DNA from: Streptomyces sp. KL109B
GTDB lineage: Bacteria > Actinomycetota > Actinomycetes > Streptomycetales > Streptomycetaceae
DNA length: 64,000 nucleotides
Assembly (NCBI RefSeq): GCF_030766935.1
Contig: NZ_JASERL010000003.1
Span: 186,001 to 250,000 of the forward strand
Reading direction: 5' to 3'
Shown here: in pieces, positions 23,555-33,238 of the stretch
Position numbering within the stretch: the first letter of the stretch is position 1
Layout of the letters: each line of letters opens with the position of its first letter
The notes under the pieces: model-generated
What the model was told of the DNA's origin: nothing
Database searches by the model: none
The model's input: the letters and a program-made list of their open reading frames with translations, nothing else
Program-made: the position numbers and the translations under genes

Positions 23555-24351
23555 GTACGCGGGGCAGGGCCCTCGTGACAGGGGCCTCTTCGGGCATCGG
23601 GGCGGCGGTCGCGGCGGCGCTCGTGCGGCGCGGCTACCAGGTGTACGGGACCAGCCGCGACCCCCGGAAGGTGGCCTCGCCGGTGCCGGGCGTGGAGTAC
23701 CTGCCGCTCGACCTCGCCGACGAGGAGAGCATCGCGACCCTCGTGCGCGCCGTCGGCGAGATCGACGTCCTCGTCAACAACGCCGGGGAATCGCAGAGCG
23801 GCCCGTTCGAGGAACTGCCGATGGACGCGGTGCGGCGGCTGTTCCAGCTGAACGTCTTCGGGGCGGTGCGGCTGAGTCAGCTGCTGCTGCCGGGCATGCG
23901 GGAGCGGCGGCGCGGGCGGGTGGTGATGGTCGGCTCCATGCTGGCCAGCTTCCCGCTCGCGTACCGGTCCTCGTACGTCGCCTCCAAGGCCGCGATCAAG
24001 GGCTTCGCGAGCGCGGCGCGGCGCGAGTACGCGCCGTACGGCGTCGGCATCACGACGGTGGAGCCGGGCTCCATCGCCACCGGTATCAGCGAGCGCAGGA
24101 CGCAGTACGTCGCGGAGGACTCGCCCTTCCGGACCGCCTACGACACGATGCTCGCCGCCCTCAACGCCAATGAGGCGAGCGGGATCTCGGCCGAGAAGGT
24201 CGCCGCGAAGGTCGTCACCGCGGTGGAGGCGGGCCGCCCGCGCCCCCTGTACGCGGTGGGCAGCGGCGCGCCCCTCGTGTTCGCCCTGCGGAGGGTGCTC
24301 CCGAGGTCGGCGGCGGAACGGATGGTGGCGAGGCGCCACGGCCTGTCCTGA
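23551..24351 (+). CDS. Short-chain dehydrogenase/reductase
   Basis: A 266-residue classical SDR. NAD(P) motif TGASSGIG (residues about 10-17), NNAG (VLVNNAGES), catalytic Ser (MVGSMLASFP), and YVASKAA, which is the YxxxK active site (Tyr-Val-Ala-Ser-Lys). The early Arg in YGTSRDPRK suggests an NADP preference. It starts with GTG at 23551, overlapping the upstream flavoprotein (GTGA), so the two oxidoreductases probably act on the same or consecutive substrates; which ones cannot be told. Confidence 0.92.
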   Translation: MSTRGRALVTGASSGIGAAVAAALVRRGYQVYGTSRDPRKVASPVPGVEYLPLDLADEESIATLVRAVGEIDVLVNNAGESQSGPFEELPMDAVRRLFQLNVFGAVRLSQLLLPGMRERRRGRVVMVGSMLASFPLAYRSSYVASKAAIKGFASAARREYAPYGVGITTVEPGSIATGISERRTQYVAEDSPFRTAYDTMLAALNANEASGISAEKVAAKVVTAVEAGRPRPLYAVGSGAPLVFALRRVLPRSAAERMVARRHGLS

Positions 24352-24676
24352 CACTCGCGCCCCGATCTCTTGAGGCGTAGGAGGACGCGCTGGACGCCGC
24401 ACCCGGAACCGCTTCAACGGATATGCGCGCGGGCTATTCCAGCCCGGCCCCCACGGGCGTACATTCCCCACACCGTCGACGCACGCACGGTCGACCGGAT
24501 GAACTGCGTCGGTGCTGTTCATCCCCAGCCCGTGCACTGCCCAGGACGGAGTGCAGGCGCAGCACAGCGGGAGCACCTGCGAAGGCCGGCCCGGCCGCTC
24601 CCCTCGGAAAGCACCATTCCGGTCGGGCCGAGCCGCTCCCCGGCGGATTGTCGGTGGGGGCAGGCACACTGGGGCC
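24352..24676. other. Gene-free interval before S9 peptidase
   Basis: No believable gene. A small hairpin CGGGCTATTCCAGCCCG at 24430-24446 could end the flavoprotein/SDR transcript. The promoter of the S9 gene should lie at the right end. Confidence 0.4.
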
Positions 24677-26497
24677 ATGACTGAGAGCAACGGGGTCACG
24701 CCGCCCACCGACGCCACCATGCCCGACTGGGAGAAGCGGTTCCGGGCGCCGCGCGTCTCGCTGCCCGACTGGGCGGAGGACGCGCCGGACCGCTCCCTGT
24801 TCGTGTCGAACGCGACGGGGACGTACGAGCTGTACGCGTGGGACAGGGCCACGGGCGAGCAGCGCCGCGCGACGGACCGGGCGAACGGGACGACGGACGG
24901 CGTGCTCTCCCCCGACGGCGCGTGGATCTGGTGGTTCGACGACACGGACGGGGACGAGTTCGGGACCTGGAAGCGCCAGCCCTTCGAGGGCGGCGACGAC
25001 ACCGAAGCGGTGCCGGGACTCGCGGCCTCGTACCCCGCCGGGCTCGCCCTCGGCCGCGACGGCCGCACCGCCGTCGTCGGCCGCTCCACGGACGAGGACG
25101 GCACGACGATCCACGTCGTACGCCCGGGGTCCGAGGCCCCCGTCGAGATCTACCGGCACCACGAGTCGGCGGGCGTCGGCGACCTGTCGCACGACGGGAC
25201 GCTGATCGCGATCGAGCACACCGAGCACGGCGACGCGATGCACGGCGCGCTGCGCGTGGTCCGGCTCGACGGTTCGACGGTCGCCGAGCTCGACGACTCC
25301 AAGGGCGGCCAGGAAGAGCTCGGCCTCGAAGTGCTCGGCTTCGCGCCCGTGGCAGGCGACACCCGGCTGCTCGTCGGGCACCAGCGGCGCGGCCGCTGGG
25401 AGCCCATGGTCTGGGACGTCACCACCGGCGAGGAGACCGACCTCGCCCTCGACCTGCCGGGCGACGTGTCCGCGGAGTGGTGCCCGGACGGCTCGGCGCT
25501 CCTCGTCGTGCACGAATTCGAGGCGCGCGGCGAGCTGTGGCGCTACGAGTTCGCGACGGGCGCGCTGACGAAGGTCGACACCCCGGTCGGCTCGGTCTCG
25601 GGCGCCACCGCGCGGCCCGACGGCAGCGTCGAGTACCTGTGGTCCTCGGCCGCCGAGCCGTCGGCCGTGCGCTCGACGACGGGTGACGTGGTCCTCGACC
25701 CGCCGGGGATGCGCGCTCCCGCCTCCGTGCCCGTCGAGGACGTGTGGGTGGAGGGCCCCGGCGGCCGCATCCACGCCCTCGTACAGAAGCCGGCGGACGC
25801 TCCCGCCGGGCCGCTGCCCACCGTGTTCGAGATCCACGGCGGGCCGACCTGGCACGACTCCGACGCGTTCGCGGCGGGCCCGGCGGCCTGGGTCGACCAC
25901 GGGTACGCGGTGGTGCGGGTCAACTACCGGGGCTCCACCGGATACGGGCGCGAGTGGACGGACGCACTCAAGCACCGCGTCGGCCTGATCGAGCTGGAGG
26001 ACATCGCGGCCGTGCGCGAGTGGGCCGTCTCCTCCGGGCTCGCCGACCCTGAGCGGCTCGTCCTCGCGGGCGGCTCGTGGGGCGGATTCCTGACCCTGCT
26101 CGGCCTGGGTACGCAGCCGGGCGCGTGGGCGGTGGGGCTCGCGGCGGTGCCGGTCGCCGACTACGTGACGGCGTACGAGGACGAGATGGAGGCGCTCAAG
26201 GCCCTCGACCGCACACTGTTCGGCGGGTCTCCGGAGGAGGTCCCCGAGCGCTTCCGCGTCTCCTCCCCGATCACGTACGTCGACGATGTGAAGGCGCCGG
26301 TCTACATCTCGGCGGGGGTCAACGACCCGCGGTGCCCGCTCCAGCAGATCGACAACTACGTCGACCGGCTCGCGGCGCGCGACGCGGTCCACGAGGTGTA
26401 CCGGTACGACGCGGGGCACGGTTCGCTCGTCGTCGAGGAGCGCATCAAGCAGGTCGCGCTCGAACTGGACTTCGCGGAGCGCCACTTGCCGAACTGA
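24677..26497 (+). CDS. Prolyl oligopeptidase (S9) family peptidase
   Basis: A 606-residue cytoplasmic serine hydrolase with no signal peptide. Residues 1 to about 350 form a beta-propeller of WD/PD40-like blades (LSPDGAWIWWFDD, LSHDGTLIAIEHT, CPDGSALLVVHEF). The C-terminal alpha/beta-hydrolase has the oxyanion segment FEIHGGPTWHDS, the nucleophile Ser467 in GGSWGG, Asp550 in GVNDPRCP and His581 in DAGHGS. All triad residues are present, so it should cleave short peptides or act as an acyl-peptide hydrolase. The start at 24677 (ATGACTGAGAGC) follows a GC-rich leader without a strong ribosome binding site. Confidence 0.93.
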   Translation: MTESNGVTPPTDATMPDWEKRFRAPRVSLPDWAEDAPDRSLFVSNATGTYELYAWDRATGEQRRATDRANGTTDGVLSPDGAWIWWFDDTDGDEFGTWKRQPFEGGDDTEAVPGLAASYPAGLALGRDGRTAVVGRSTDEDGTTIHVVRPGSEAPVEIYRHHESAGVGDLSHDGTLIAIEHTEHGDAMHGALRVVRLDGSTVAELDDSKGGQEELGLEVLGFAPVAGDTRLLVGHQRRGRWEPMVWDVTTGEETDLALDLPGDVSAEWCPDGSALLVVHEFEARGELWRYEFATGALTKVDTPVGSVSGATARPDGSVEYLWSSAAEPSAVRSTTGDVVLDPPGMRAPASVPVEDVWVEGPGGRIHALVQKPADAPAGPLPTVFEIHGGPTWHDSDAFAAGPAAWVDHGYAVVRVNYRGSTGYGREWTDALKHRVGLIELEDIAAVREWAVSSGLADPERLVLAGGSWGGFLTLLGLGTQPGAWAVGLAAVPVADYVTAYEDEMEALKALDRTLFGGSPEEVPERFRVSSPITYVDDVKAPVYISAGVNDPRCPLQQIDNYVDRLAARDAVHEVYRYDAGHGSLVVEERIKQVALELDFAERHLPN

Positions 26498-26564
26498 CCG
26501 GCGCCGCGGGGCAAGGGAGGGGCCGGTGCACGGGTCTTTATTTCGGACCCCGTACCGTGGGGGT

Positions 26565-27359
26565 GTGTACCGGTTCCTCCTGACCCCGCGCTGGTGGGGG
26601 ATCAACATCTTCGTCCTGCTCGCGATCCCCGTGTGCATCTTCATGGGCTCGTGGCAGCTCAGTCGTTTCGAAGACCGGGTGCAGGACCACAAGACGGTGT
26701 CCGAGCAGACGAAGGTGAACAAGACGGCGGCGCCCGAGCCGCTCGCCTCCGTGCTGCCCGTGGACCAGAAGACGTCCGGGAAGCGGACCACCGCGACCGG
26801 GCACTACGGCAAGCAGCTTCTCGTGCCGGGGCGGGACCTCGGCGAGCGCGGCGGGTTCTACGTCCTGACGCTGCTCAAGGTCGACGGGACCGGGAAGGCG
26901 TTGCCGGTGGTGCGGGGGTGGCTGCCGGGGAAGGCGTCCGCCGCGAAGGCGCCGGCCGCGCCGAAGGGGAAGGTCACGGTCGTCGGGGCGCTTCAGGCGT
27001 CCGAGTCCGCGACGTCGAACGGGGTGACGGCCACGGGGGGCCTGCCTTCCGACCAGGTCGGGGTGATCAGTGCGGCGTCGTTGGTGAACCTGGTGCCGTA
27101 CCGGGTGTACGACGCGTGGGTCACGCTCGACGAGGCGGATGCCGGGATGACGGCGGTGCCGGCCACCGCGCCTGAGGGCAGCGGGCTCGACCTCAAGGCG
27201 TTCCAGAACCTTGGCTACACGGGTGAGTGGTTCGTGTTCGCGGGGTTCGTGGTCTTCATGTGGTTCCGGTTGGTGCGTCGCGAGGCGGAGGCCCTTCGGG
27301 ATGCGGAACTGGGGATCACGGAGGCGTCTTCGGAGCCGGCTCCCTCGGCCACGGTCTAG
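26565..27359 (+). CDS. SURF1 family cytochrome oxidase biogenesis protein
   Basis: A 264-residue membrane protein of the SURF1/Shy1 family, which aids haem insertion or assembly of the aa3 oxidase. It has the family layout: an N-terminal helix (WWGINIFVLLAIPVCIFMGSWQL, with the conserved GxWQ pattern), a large periplasmic domain with GKRTTATGHYG, PGRDLGERGGFYVLTLL and VVRGWLPG, and a C-terminal helix (GEWFVFAGFVVFMWFRLVR). GTG at 26565 is chosen because it places helix 1 at residues about 10-30. It is followed directly by the 71-bp tandem repeat array. Confidence 0.92.
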   Translation: MYRFLLTPRWWGINIFVLLAIPVCIFMGSWQLSRFEDRVQDHKTVSEQTKVNKTAAPEPLASVLPVDQKTSGKRTTATGHYGKQLLVPGRDLGERGGFYVLTLLKVDGTGKALPVVRGWLPGKASAAKAPAAPKGKVTVVGALQASESATSNGVTATGGLPSDQVGVISAASLVNLVPYRVYDAWVTLDEADAGMTAVPATAPEGSGLDLKAFQNLGYTGEWFVFAGFVVFMWFRLVRREAEALRDAELGITEASSEPAPSATV

Positions 27360-27386
27360 CTCCGCCGGCCGACCGGTCCCACGCCA

Positions 27387-27670
27387 CGGGGCTCCGCCCC
27401 GGACCCCGCGCCTCAAACGCCGGCGAGGCTTGATTTGCCGAACCGGCGTTACGGACGCGGGGCTCTGCCCCGGACCCCGCGCCTCAAGCGCCGGCCGGGC
27501 TTGATTTACCGGACCGGCGTTACGGACGCGGGGCTCTGCCCCGGACCCCGCGCCTCAAGCGCCGGCGAGGCTTGATTTGCCGAACCGGCGTTACGGACGC
27601 GGGGCTCGGCCCCGGACCCCGCGCCTCAAGCGCCGGCGGGGCTTGATCATGCCGTTACGGCCGCGGGGCT
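27387..27670. repeat. 71-bp tandem array of the dispersed GC element (four copies)
   Basis: Head-to-tail units begin at 27387, 27458, 27529 and 27600, an exact 71-bp period. Each has CGGGGCTC(T/C)GCCCCGG, ACCCCGCGCCTCAA(G/A)CGCC and GGCTTGATTT, joined by GAACCGGCGTTACGGACG. A degenerate fifth unit ends near 27670. The array lies between the convergent SURF1 and anti-sigma-like genes, where 27360-27788 holds no gene. Confidence 0.92.
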
Positions 27671-27788
27671 TGAATGGCCCGCCTGCTCCTGGCGGTCGGC
27701 CGTCGTCGGCTTGGGCGGCAGGGTGGGCAAGGCGGCCCCCGGTGCGGCGCACGCAAAGCCACGGGCGTCGGCCACGGCACGGGGTGGG

Positions 27789-28913
27789 TCAGGACGCCGG
27801 GAGGATACCCGTTCGGTAGAGCGTGCCTGCGCAGGCGTCGGGGATGGTGGTGGCCGTTGAGGGGGCGCCCGGTTCGGCTGTGTGGGAGACGGCGACGCTG
27901 CCTTCGTCGCCGCCGCCTCCGTCGGAGCCGAGTTGCGTCGTCGTCTGGGTGTCGGTGCCGGTCGTGGCGTCGCCGCCGTTGCCCGTGTCCTGGCTCGCCG
28001 AGGGCGAGGGCGAGGGGTCCTCGGAGCCGCCGCCGCTGTCGCCGCCGCCCGAGGCGGAGCACGACGCCGAGGGGACCCACGCGAACCGCACCTCGTACGC
28101 CTTGCCCGGTTCGAGGATCAGCTGGCTCGGCTCGGTCGAGGGGTCGGGCAGCCCGGAGCCGTCCCCGGACGTGTGGTCGACGACGCTCACCTTGGTGGGG
28201 TCGGCCGCGCCCTGGGCGACGGTGACCACGGAACCGGGGTTGTCCACCGTGCAGTTGGACCCCGAGACGTTCGCGACGCGGAACGTGCCGTACACCTTGC
28301 CGTCCGCGTCGGGCGCGCCGACCGTCGCGGACGGCTTGCCCAGCTCACCGGCCTCGCACCCCGGCGAACTCGCGGCCGCGGTGGACGCCGGATCGGCGCC
28401 CCCCGTGGCGCCGCCCGTCGCCTTGCGGCCGCCGCCCTTCTTGCCCTTCTTGCCGTCCTTGCTCTTGCCCTTGGCGTGCGAGGGCGTCCCCGCGTCCCCC
28501 TGCCCCGTACCGCCGGACGCCGCCCCCGCCGTGGCCCCGCCGCGCGTGGCATCGCTGCTGTTGCCCGCGATGGTCGGCCGGTCGCCGGAGGAGTCGGGGT
28601 TCGTCACGTGCAGCACGGCGGGCACCGCCATCGCCGCGAAGACTCCGACGGCGATCGCCCCGACCGCCGCCTGCCGTTTGCGCGCGCGCCGGGCCGGAAC
28701 CGCGCGCTGCAACTCGTCGAGCGCCTGGTCCGATGGCTCGATCTCCGAGACGGCCTGCCGCATCATGCGGCGCAGCGCCAACTCGTCCTTGTCGAGCTCC
28801 GGACCCTCCCCCTGCTCGGCGGCGGTGTCGACGGATTCGAGGGGCCCCGAACCCGTCGCCGCACGCACTTCGTCGGCCGACCGACCTCGGCCGCCGTCGA
28901 GATGGTGGTTCAT
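27789..28913 (-). CDS. Membrane protein coupled to ECF sigma factor (putative anti-sigma)
   Basis: A 374-residue single-pass protein. A cytoplasmic N-terminus (about 1-80, with LDKDELALRRMMRQAVSEIE and LDELQRAVPARRARKR) is followed by one helix (AAVGAIAVGVFAAMAVPAVL). The extracellular part has a low-complexity Gly/Lys linker (KGKSKDGKKGKKGGGRK) and a beta domain with three Cys (SPGCEAGELG ... NVSGSNCTVDNPGS ... SASCSASGGG), reminiscent of DUF4232, then a Ser/Thr/Gly-rich tail. Its ATG overlaps the sigma factor stop (ATGA), the usual arrangement for sigma/anti-sigma pairs. No zinc-binding HxxxCxxC anti-sigma motif is present, so the anti-sigma role is inference. Confidence 0.8.
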   Translation of the reverse strand: MNHHLDGGRGRSADEVRAATGSGPLESVDTAAEQGEGPELDKDELALRRMMRQAVSEIEPSDQALDELQRAVPARRARKRQAAVGAIAVGVFAAMAVPAVLHVTNPDSSGDRPTIAGNSSDATRGGATAGAASGGTGQGDAGTPSHAKGKSKDGKKGKKGGGRKATGGATGGADPASTAAASSPGCEAGELGKPSATVGAPDADGKVYGTFRVANVSGSNCTVDNPGSVVTVAQGAADPTKVSVVDHTSGDGSGLPDPSTEPSQLILEPGKAYEVRFAWVPSASCSASGGGDSGGGSEDPSPSPSASQDTGNGGDATTGTDTQTTTQLGSDGGGGDEGSVAVSHTAEPGAPSTATTIPDACAGTLYRTGILPAS

Positions 28914-29590
28914 GCCGGCTCCTCCATGGCGACGCGCAGCGCCGCGATCCCGCGCGACCCGTACGCCTTGACCGAGCCGAGCGATATCCCGAGCGCCTCG
29001 GCGACCTGCGCCTCCGTCATGTCCGCGAAGTAGCGCAGCACGAGGACCTCGCGCTGGCGGCGCTGCAGCCCGCGCAGCGCCTTCTTCAGGGCGTCCCGCT
29101 CAAGCAGGTCGTACGCGCCCTCCTCCGCGCTCGCCATGTCCGGCATCGGCTTGGTGAGGAGCTTGAGGCCGAGGATGCGGCGGCGCAGCGTGGACCGCGA
29201 CAGGTTCACGACGGTCTGGCGCAGATACGCGAGCGTCTTCTGCGGGTCCCGGACCCGCCCCCGCGCCGAGTGCACGCGGATGAACGCCTCCTGCACGACG
29301 TCCTCGCAGGAAGCGGTGTCGTCGAGAAGCAGCGCCGCGAGCCCCAACAGGGAGCGGTAGTGGGCGCGATACGTCTCGGTGAGATGGTCGACGGAGGTAC
29401 CGGCCTGCGTCATCGACTCGTCAGCGCCCTCGACCTGTGCCGGAACGCGTGCCGGTCGCGCGGCTGGCATGGGGGCGATCACCGGCATGCCGCCGGCCAC
29501 GCGGGCCCGACGGGTTCCGAGGGGTGCGAGAGGGGGACGAAGGGCCGCGCCCGTCGCCCGTACCGCTGTGAAGTCCAGTACTTCTGCCAC
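28910..29590 (-). CDS. ECF RNA polymerase sigma factor (SigE-like family)
   Basis: A 226-residue sigma factor. Region 2 spans about residues 70-135 (YRAHYRSLLGLAALLLDDTA, CEDVVQEAFIRVHSARGRV, TLAYLRQTVVNLSRSTLRRR). Region 4 spans about 165-215 (LRGLQRRQREVLVLRYFADM, TEAQVAEALGISLGSVKAYG). About 60 extra residues, Ala/Pro/Arg-rich, precede region 2; an internal ATG at 29416 (MTQAGTSVDHL) would give a protein of usual ECF length, so the true start is open (GTG at 29590 is used). Partner regulator follows with a 4-bp overlap. Confidence 0.9.
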   Translation of the reverse strand: MAEVLDFTAVRATGAALRPPLAPLGTRRARVAGGMPVIAPMPAARPARVPAQVEGADESMTQAGTSVDHLTETYRAHYRSLLGLAALLLDDTASCEDVVQEAFIRVHSARGRVRDPQKTLAYLRQTVVNLSRSTLRRRILGLKLLTKPMPDMASAEEGAYDLLERDALKKALRGLQRRQREVLVLRYFADMTEAQVAEALGISLGSVKAYGSRGIAALRVAMEEPA

Positions 29591-29766
29591 GCCTGTTGGA
29601 CAAGCTTCCCCCCGTCAGGGTTGTACGCGTCCGACGCCCCTTTTGCGACAGACCTCGTCGTCCCCACCAAGGACGCCGCCCCGAATGCCGACATGCGTAC
29701 CACTCTTCCCCTATGCCCCGTATGCCCGGTGCGGGTCGACGCCTCCGTGGGGCGACCGCAAAGACG

Positions 29767-29800
29767 CTCCCCGCCCTGCGGTCGGTTGCAGGACGGGGAG
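29767..29800. terminator. Hairpin between asd and the sigma factor gene
   Basis: CTCCCCGCCCTGC (29767-29779) pairs with GCAGGACGGGGAG (29788-29800) with one mismatch. It lies in the 320-bp gene-free gap 29591-29910 and should end the ask-asd transcript; the rest of the gap must contain the sigma gene promoter. Confidence 0.7.
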
Positions 29801-29910
29801 GAAAAACCACCTACACAAAGCTCACACAGAATCTTACGAGTCAACGCGCGTAGGGGAAGGGGCTGCCCATATCCCGGGCACCGAAAGAGCCGCAGCTCAC
29901 ATCGCGCGGC

Positions 29911-30981
29911 TCAGATCGTGGAGAGTTCGGCCGCCACCAACTCGGCGATCTGCGCGGTGTTCAAGGCCGCGCCCTTGCGCAAATTGTCCCCGCATACGAA
30001 GAGTTCGAGCCCGGCCGGATCGTCGAGCGAGCGCCGCACGCGCCCCACCCATGTCGGGTCGGTGCCCACCGCGTCGGCGGGCGTGGGGAATTCACCGGCG
30101 GCCGGATTGTCGAAGAGGACGACGCCGGGGGCGGTCGCGAGGATCTCGCGCGCGCGGTCCACGGTGACCTCGCGCTGGAAGCGGGCGTGGACGGTGAGGG
30201 AGTGCGTGGTGACGACGGGCACCTGTACGCAGGTGACGGCGACCCTGAGGTCCGGCAGGCCGAGGATCTTGCGGGACTCGTCCCGCACCTTCATCTCCTC
30301 CGAGGACCAGCCGTCCTCGCAGAGCGCGCCCGACCACGGCACGACATTCAGCGCGACGGGCTCCAGGAAGGGCCCGGTCTCGTCGCCGACGGCCCGCCGC
30401 AGATCCCCCGGCTTCGTACCGAGCTCGGAGCCCGCCACGAGCGACAGCTGCGCGCGCAGCGTCTCGACTCCGGCGTGGCCCGCCCCGCTCACCGCCTGAT
30501 AGCTGGACGCGACCAGCTCGTGCAGGCCGAACTCGGCGTGCAGCGCGCCGATCGCCACGATCATCGACAGCGTCGTGCAGTTGGGGTTGGCGATGATGCC
30601 GCGCGGCCGCACGCGCGCGGCGTGCGGATTGATCTCGGGAACGACCAGCGGTACGTCCGGGTCCATCCGGAAGGCTGGCGAATTGTCCACCACCACAACG
30701 CCCTTGGCGGCGGCGATGGGCGCCCACTGCGCGGCCACCTCGTCGGGTACGTCGAACATCGCGACGTCGACCCCGTCGAAGACGGACTCCTCAAGCGCGA
30801 CGACCTCGACCTCCTCGCCGCGCACGGTGAGCTTGCGCCCCGCCGAACGCGCGGAGGCCACGAGCCGGATCTCGCCCCAGATGTCCGCGTGCTGCGAAAG
30901 GATCTGCAGCAGAACGGCGCCGACGCTCCCGGTCGCTCCCACGACCGCGAGCGTCGGACGCCGCTCAGGTGCTTCGGCCAT
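29911..30981 (-). CDS. asd: Aspartate-semialdehyde dehydrogenase
   Basis: A 356-residue enzyme reducing aspartyl phosphate to aspartate semialdehyde with NADPH, the second step towards Lys, Thr, Met and diaminopimelate. NADP motif [16 protein letters not shown] (residues 13-28). The catalytic Cys135 is in [11 protein letters not shown]. The substrate-binding block [19 protein letters not shown] and the His-containing [15 protein letters not shown] segment are also present. The length is normal. Its ATG overlaps the ask stop (TGATG at 30979-30983), so ask and asd are translationally coupled. Confidence 0.97.
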   Translation of the reverse strand: MAEAPERRPTLAVVGATGSVGAVLLQILSQHADIWGEIRLVASARSAGRKLTVRGEEVEVVALEESVFDGVDVAMFDVPDEVAAQWAPIAAAKGVVVVDNSPAFRMDPDVPLVVPEINPHAARVRPRGIIANPNCTTLSMIVAIGALHAEFGLHELVASSYQAVSGAGHAGVETLRAQLSLVAGSELGTKPGDLRRAVGDETGPFLEPVALNVVPWSGALCEDGWSSEEMKVRDESRKILGLPDLRVAVTCVQVPVVTTHSLTVHARFQREVTVDRAREILATAPGVVLFDNPAAGEFPTPADAVGTDPTWVGRVRRSLDDPAGLELFVCGDNLRKGAALNTAQIAELVAAELSTI

Positions 30982-32270
30982 CAGCGGCCGGTGCCTCCGT
31001 AGACCACGGCCTCGTCGGAGTCCGAGTCGAGCCCGAAGGCGGAGTGCACGGCGCGCACGGCCTCGTTCACGTCATCGGCGCGCGTGACGACCGAGATGCG
31101 GATCTCGGAGGTGGAGATCAGCTCGATGTTGACCCCCGCGTCCGTCAGCGCCTCGAAGAAGCCGGCCGTGACGCCCGGGTTCGTCTTCATGCCCGCGCCG
31201 ACGAGGGAGATCTTGGCGATCTGGTCGTCGTAGCGCAGCGAGTCGAAGCCGACCGTGGCCCGCTGCTTCTCCAGGGCGTCGATGGCCTTGCGGCCCTCGG
31301 TCTTGGGAAGCGTGAACGAGATGTCGGTCAGACCGGTCGACGCCGCCGACACGTTCTGCACGATCATGTCGAGGTTGATCTGGGCGTCCGCGACAGCCCG
31401 GAAGATCTTCGCGGCCTCGCCCGGCTTGTCCGGTACCCCGACGACGGTGATCTTCGCCTCGGAGGTGTCGTGCGCGACACCGGAGATGATGGCCTGCTCC
31501 ACGCCCTTTTCCCCTTGCTGGTTCTTCTTCTCGACCGGCTCGTTGCTGACCCACGTGCCCTGCAGCCCACTGAAGCTGGAGCGGACGTGGATCGGGATGT
31601 TGTACCGACGGGCGTACTCCACGCAGCGGTGGAGCAGCACCTTCGACCCGGAGCTGGCCAGCTCCAGCATGTCCTCGAAGGAGATCCAGTCGATCTTCCG
31701 CGCCTTCTTCACGACGCGCGGGTCGGCCGTGAACACGCCGTCGACGTCCGTGTAGATCTCGCAGACCTCGGCGTCGAGCGCCGCGGCGAGGGCGACAGCG
31801 GTGGTGTCGGAGCCACCACGACCCAGGGTCGTGATGTTCTTGCCCTCCTGGCTGACGCCCTGGAACCCGGCGACGATGGCGATGTTGCCCTCGTCGATCG
31901 AGGTCCGGATGCGGCCCGGCGTGACATCGATGATCCGCGCTTTGTTGTGGACCGAGTCCGTGATGACTCCGGCCTGACTGCCCGTGAACGACTGGGCCTC
32001 GTGGCCCAGGTTTTTGATCGCCATCGCCAGCAAGGCCATGGAGATCCGCTCTCCGGCGGTCAGCAGCATGTCGAATTCGCGCCCGGCAGGGATCGGGGAT
32101 ACCTGCCCGGCGAGATCGATCAACTCATCCGTCGTGTCGCCCATCGCGGACACCACAACGACAACCTGGTTGCCGTTCTTCTTGGCGTCGACGATGCGCT
32201 TGGCGACCCGCTTGATGCCCTCGGCATCTGCAACGGAGGAGCCTCCGTACTTCTGCACGACAAGGCCCAC
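30981..32270 (-). CDS. ask: Aspartokinase
   Basis: A 429-residue aspartate kinase. The kinase domain begins with [19 protein letters not shown] and includes [29 protein letters not shown], and [20 protein letters not shown]. The C-terminal half has two ACT domains (about 265-340: [20 protein letters not shown]; about 345-425: [20 protein letters not shown]), which normally carry Lys/Thr feedback inhibition. Such enzymes commonly also encode a small beta subunit from an internal start near the ACT region; this cannot be confirmed by eye. The start is GTG at 32270 after AGGAGC. It is the first gene of the ask-asd operon. Confidence 0.97.
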   Translation of the reverse strand: MGLVVQKYGGSSVADAEGIKRVAKRIVDAKKNGNQVVVVVSAMGDTTDELIDLAGQVSPIPAGREFDMLLTAGERISMALLAMAIKNLGHEAQSFTGSQAGVITDSVHNKARIIDVTPGRIRTSIDEGNIAIVAGFQGVSQEGKNITTLGRGGSDTTAVALAAALDAEVCEIYTDVDGVFTADPRVVKKARKIDWISFEDMLELASSGSKVLLHRCVEYARRYNIPIHVRSSFSGLQGTWVSNEPVEKKNQQGEKGVEQAIISGVAHDTSEAKITVVGVPDKPGEAAKIFRAVADAQINLDMIVQNVSAASTGLTDISFTLPKTEGRKAIDALEKQRATVGFDSLRYDDQIAKISLVGAGMKTNPGVTAGFFEALTDAGVNIELISTSEIRISVVTRADDVNEAVRAVHSAFGLDSDSDEAVVYGGTGR

Positions 32271-32531
32271 GTGCGCTCCTCGCTCAGTCCGTCTGTCACC
32301 ACATGTACGTATGCGTACTGCGGTCGGCTCAGTCTAACGAGCGGCCGAAATCCGCCCCGGCCATATCACTCCGTGAGATGTCCCGCCCACGGCTTGATCA
32401 CCAGGTTTCCGTTTGCCGACATCCGGCCGCTCGGACAATCGCATGCCCAGCCCTGCCGGGCGCAACCGGGATAGTGGGGTGGGTCACACGCGGGCGCTCG
32501 GTTAGCCGGGGTTGGCGTTGCGCAGTTCCCC

Positions 32532-32549
32532 GCGCCCCTATCGGGGCGC
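32532..32549 (-). terminator. Terminator hairpin carrying a common Streptomyces intergenic motif
   Basis: GCGCCCC-TATC-GGGGCGC, preceded by GCGCAGTTCCCC, a word that recurs in Streptomyces intergenic DNA. It lies 11 bp past the stop of the DUF5063 gene (32561). Confidence 0.75.
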
Positions 32550-32560
32550 TCCGCTCCCGC

Positions 32561-33238
32561 TCATTTCACCGGGCGTAGGCCCAGTGGGCCGGCGATTTCC
32601 TCGGCCATGACCTGGCCCGCCTCCTCCTCCAACGTGTCCTCGGTCGTCGTCAGGTCCTCGTCGGTGTCGAGGCCGTCGAGGTCGTCGAGGGGCTGGTTGA
32701 GGCGGACGTGGGCGACCAGGGACTGGAGGGCGCGCAGGGTCGCCGAGGCGGTCGAGCCCCAGTTGGAGAAGTACGAGAACTGCCACCACCACAGCGCCTC
32801 GGTGATCCGGCCCGCCCGGTAGTGGGCCATGCCGTGGCGCAGGTCGGAGACGACGTCCGCGAGGTCGTCCGAGATCCGCGCGGCGACCGGCGCCTTGCGC
32901 GGCTCGTACGGGTCGAAGACCTCCGAGTACACGTCGACCGGGTCGAGCAGCGCGGCGAGCCGCTCGCGCAGGTCGTCGGCGTCCATCGCGTCCTGCTCGG
33001 CGCCGAGATCGGGCTCGTAGCGCTCCTCCGGGAGGATGTCCTCGTGCGCGCCCAACCGGCCGCCCGCGAGCAGCAGTTGGGAGACCTCGAGGAGCAGGAA
33101 GGGCACCGCCGAGTCCGGCTCGTCGCCCTTGGCGACCTCGGTCACGGCCACGATGAACGACTCGATCTGGTCCGAGATCTGGACGGCGAAGTCGTCCGGG
33201 TCCTGGGCGGTGGCCGGGGTGGCTGGCGTCTTAGACAT
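32561..33238 (-). CDS. DUF5063 domain-containing protein
   Basis: A 225-residue cytoplasmic acidic protein found next to recR in actinobacteria. Family features are a helical N-terminus ([20 protein letters not shown]), [21 protein letters not shown], and the C-terminal helical block [20 protein letters not shown] followed by [21 protein letters not shown]. The tail is acidic ([20 protein letters not shown]). No catalytic residues are recognised. Its ATG overlaps the end of recR by 8 bp, so they are co-transcribed; the link to recombination is by association only. Confidence 0.88.
   Translation of the reverse strand: MSKTPATPATAQDPDDFAVQISDQIESFIVAVTEVAKGDEPDSAVPFLLLEVSQLLLAGGRLGAHEDILPEERYEPDLGAEQDAMDADDLRERLAALLDPVDVYSEVFDPYEPRKAPVAARISDDLADVVSDLRHGMAHYRAGRITEALWWWQFSYFSNWGSTASATLRALQSLVAHVRLNQPLDDLDGLDTDEDLTTTEDTLEEEAGQVMAEEIAGPLGLRPVK

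Noticed and set aside
27387..27670. Integrase attachment site or insertion sequence ends
   Set aside because: There is no transposase or integrase gene anywhere in the window, no tRNA gene, and the repeats are head-to-tail rather than terminal inverted.
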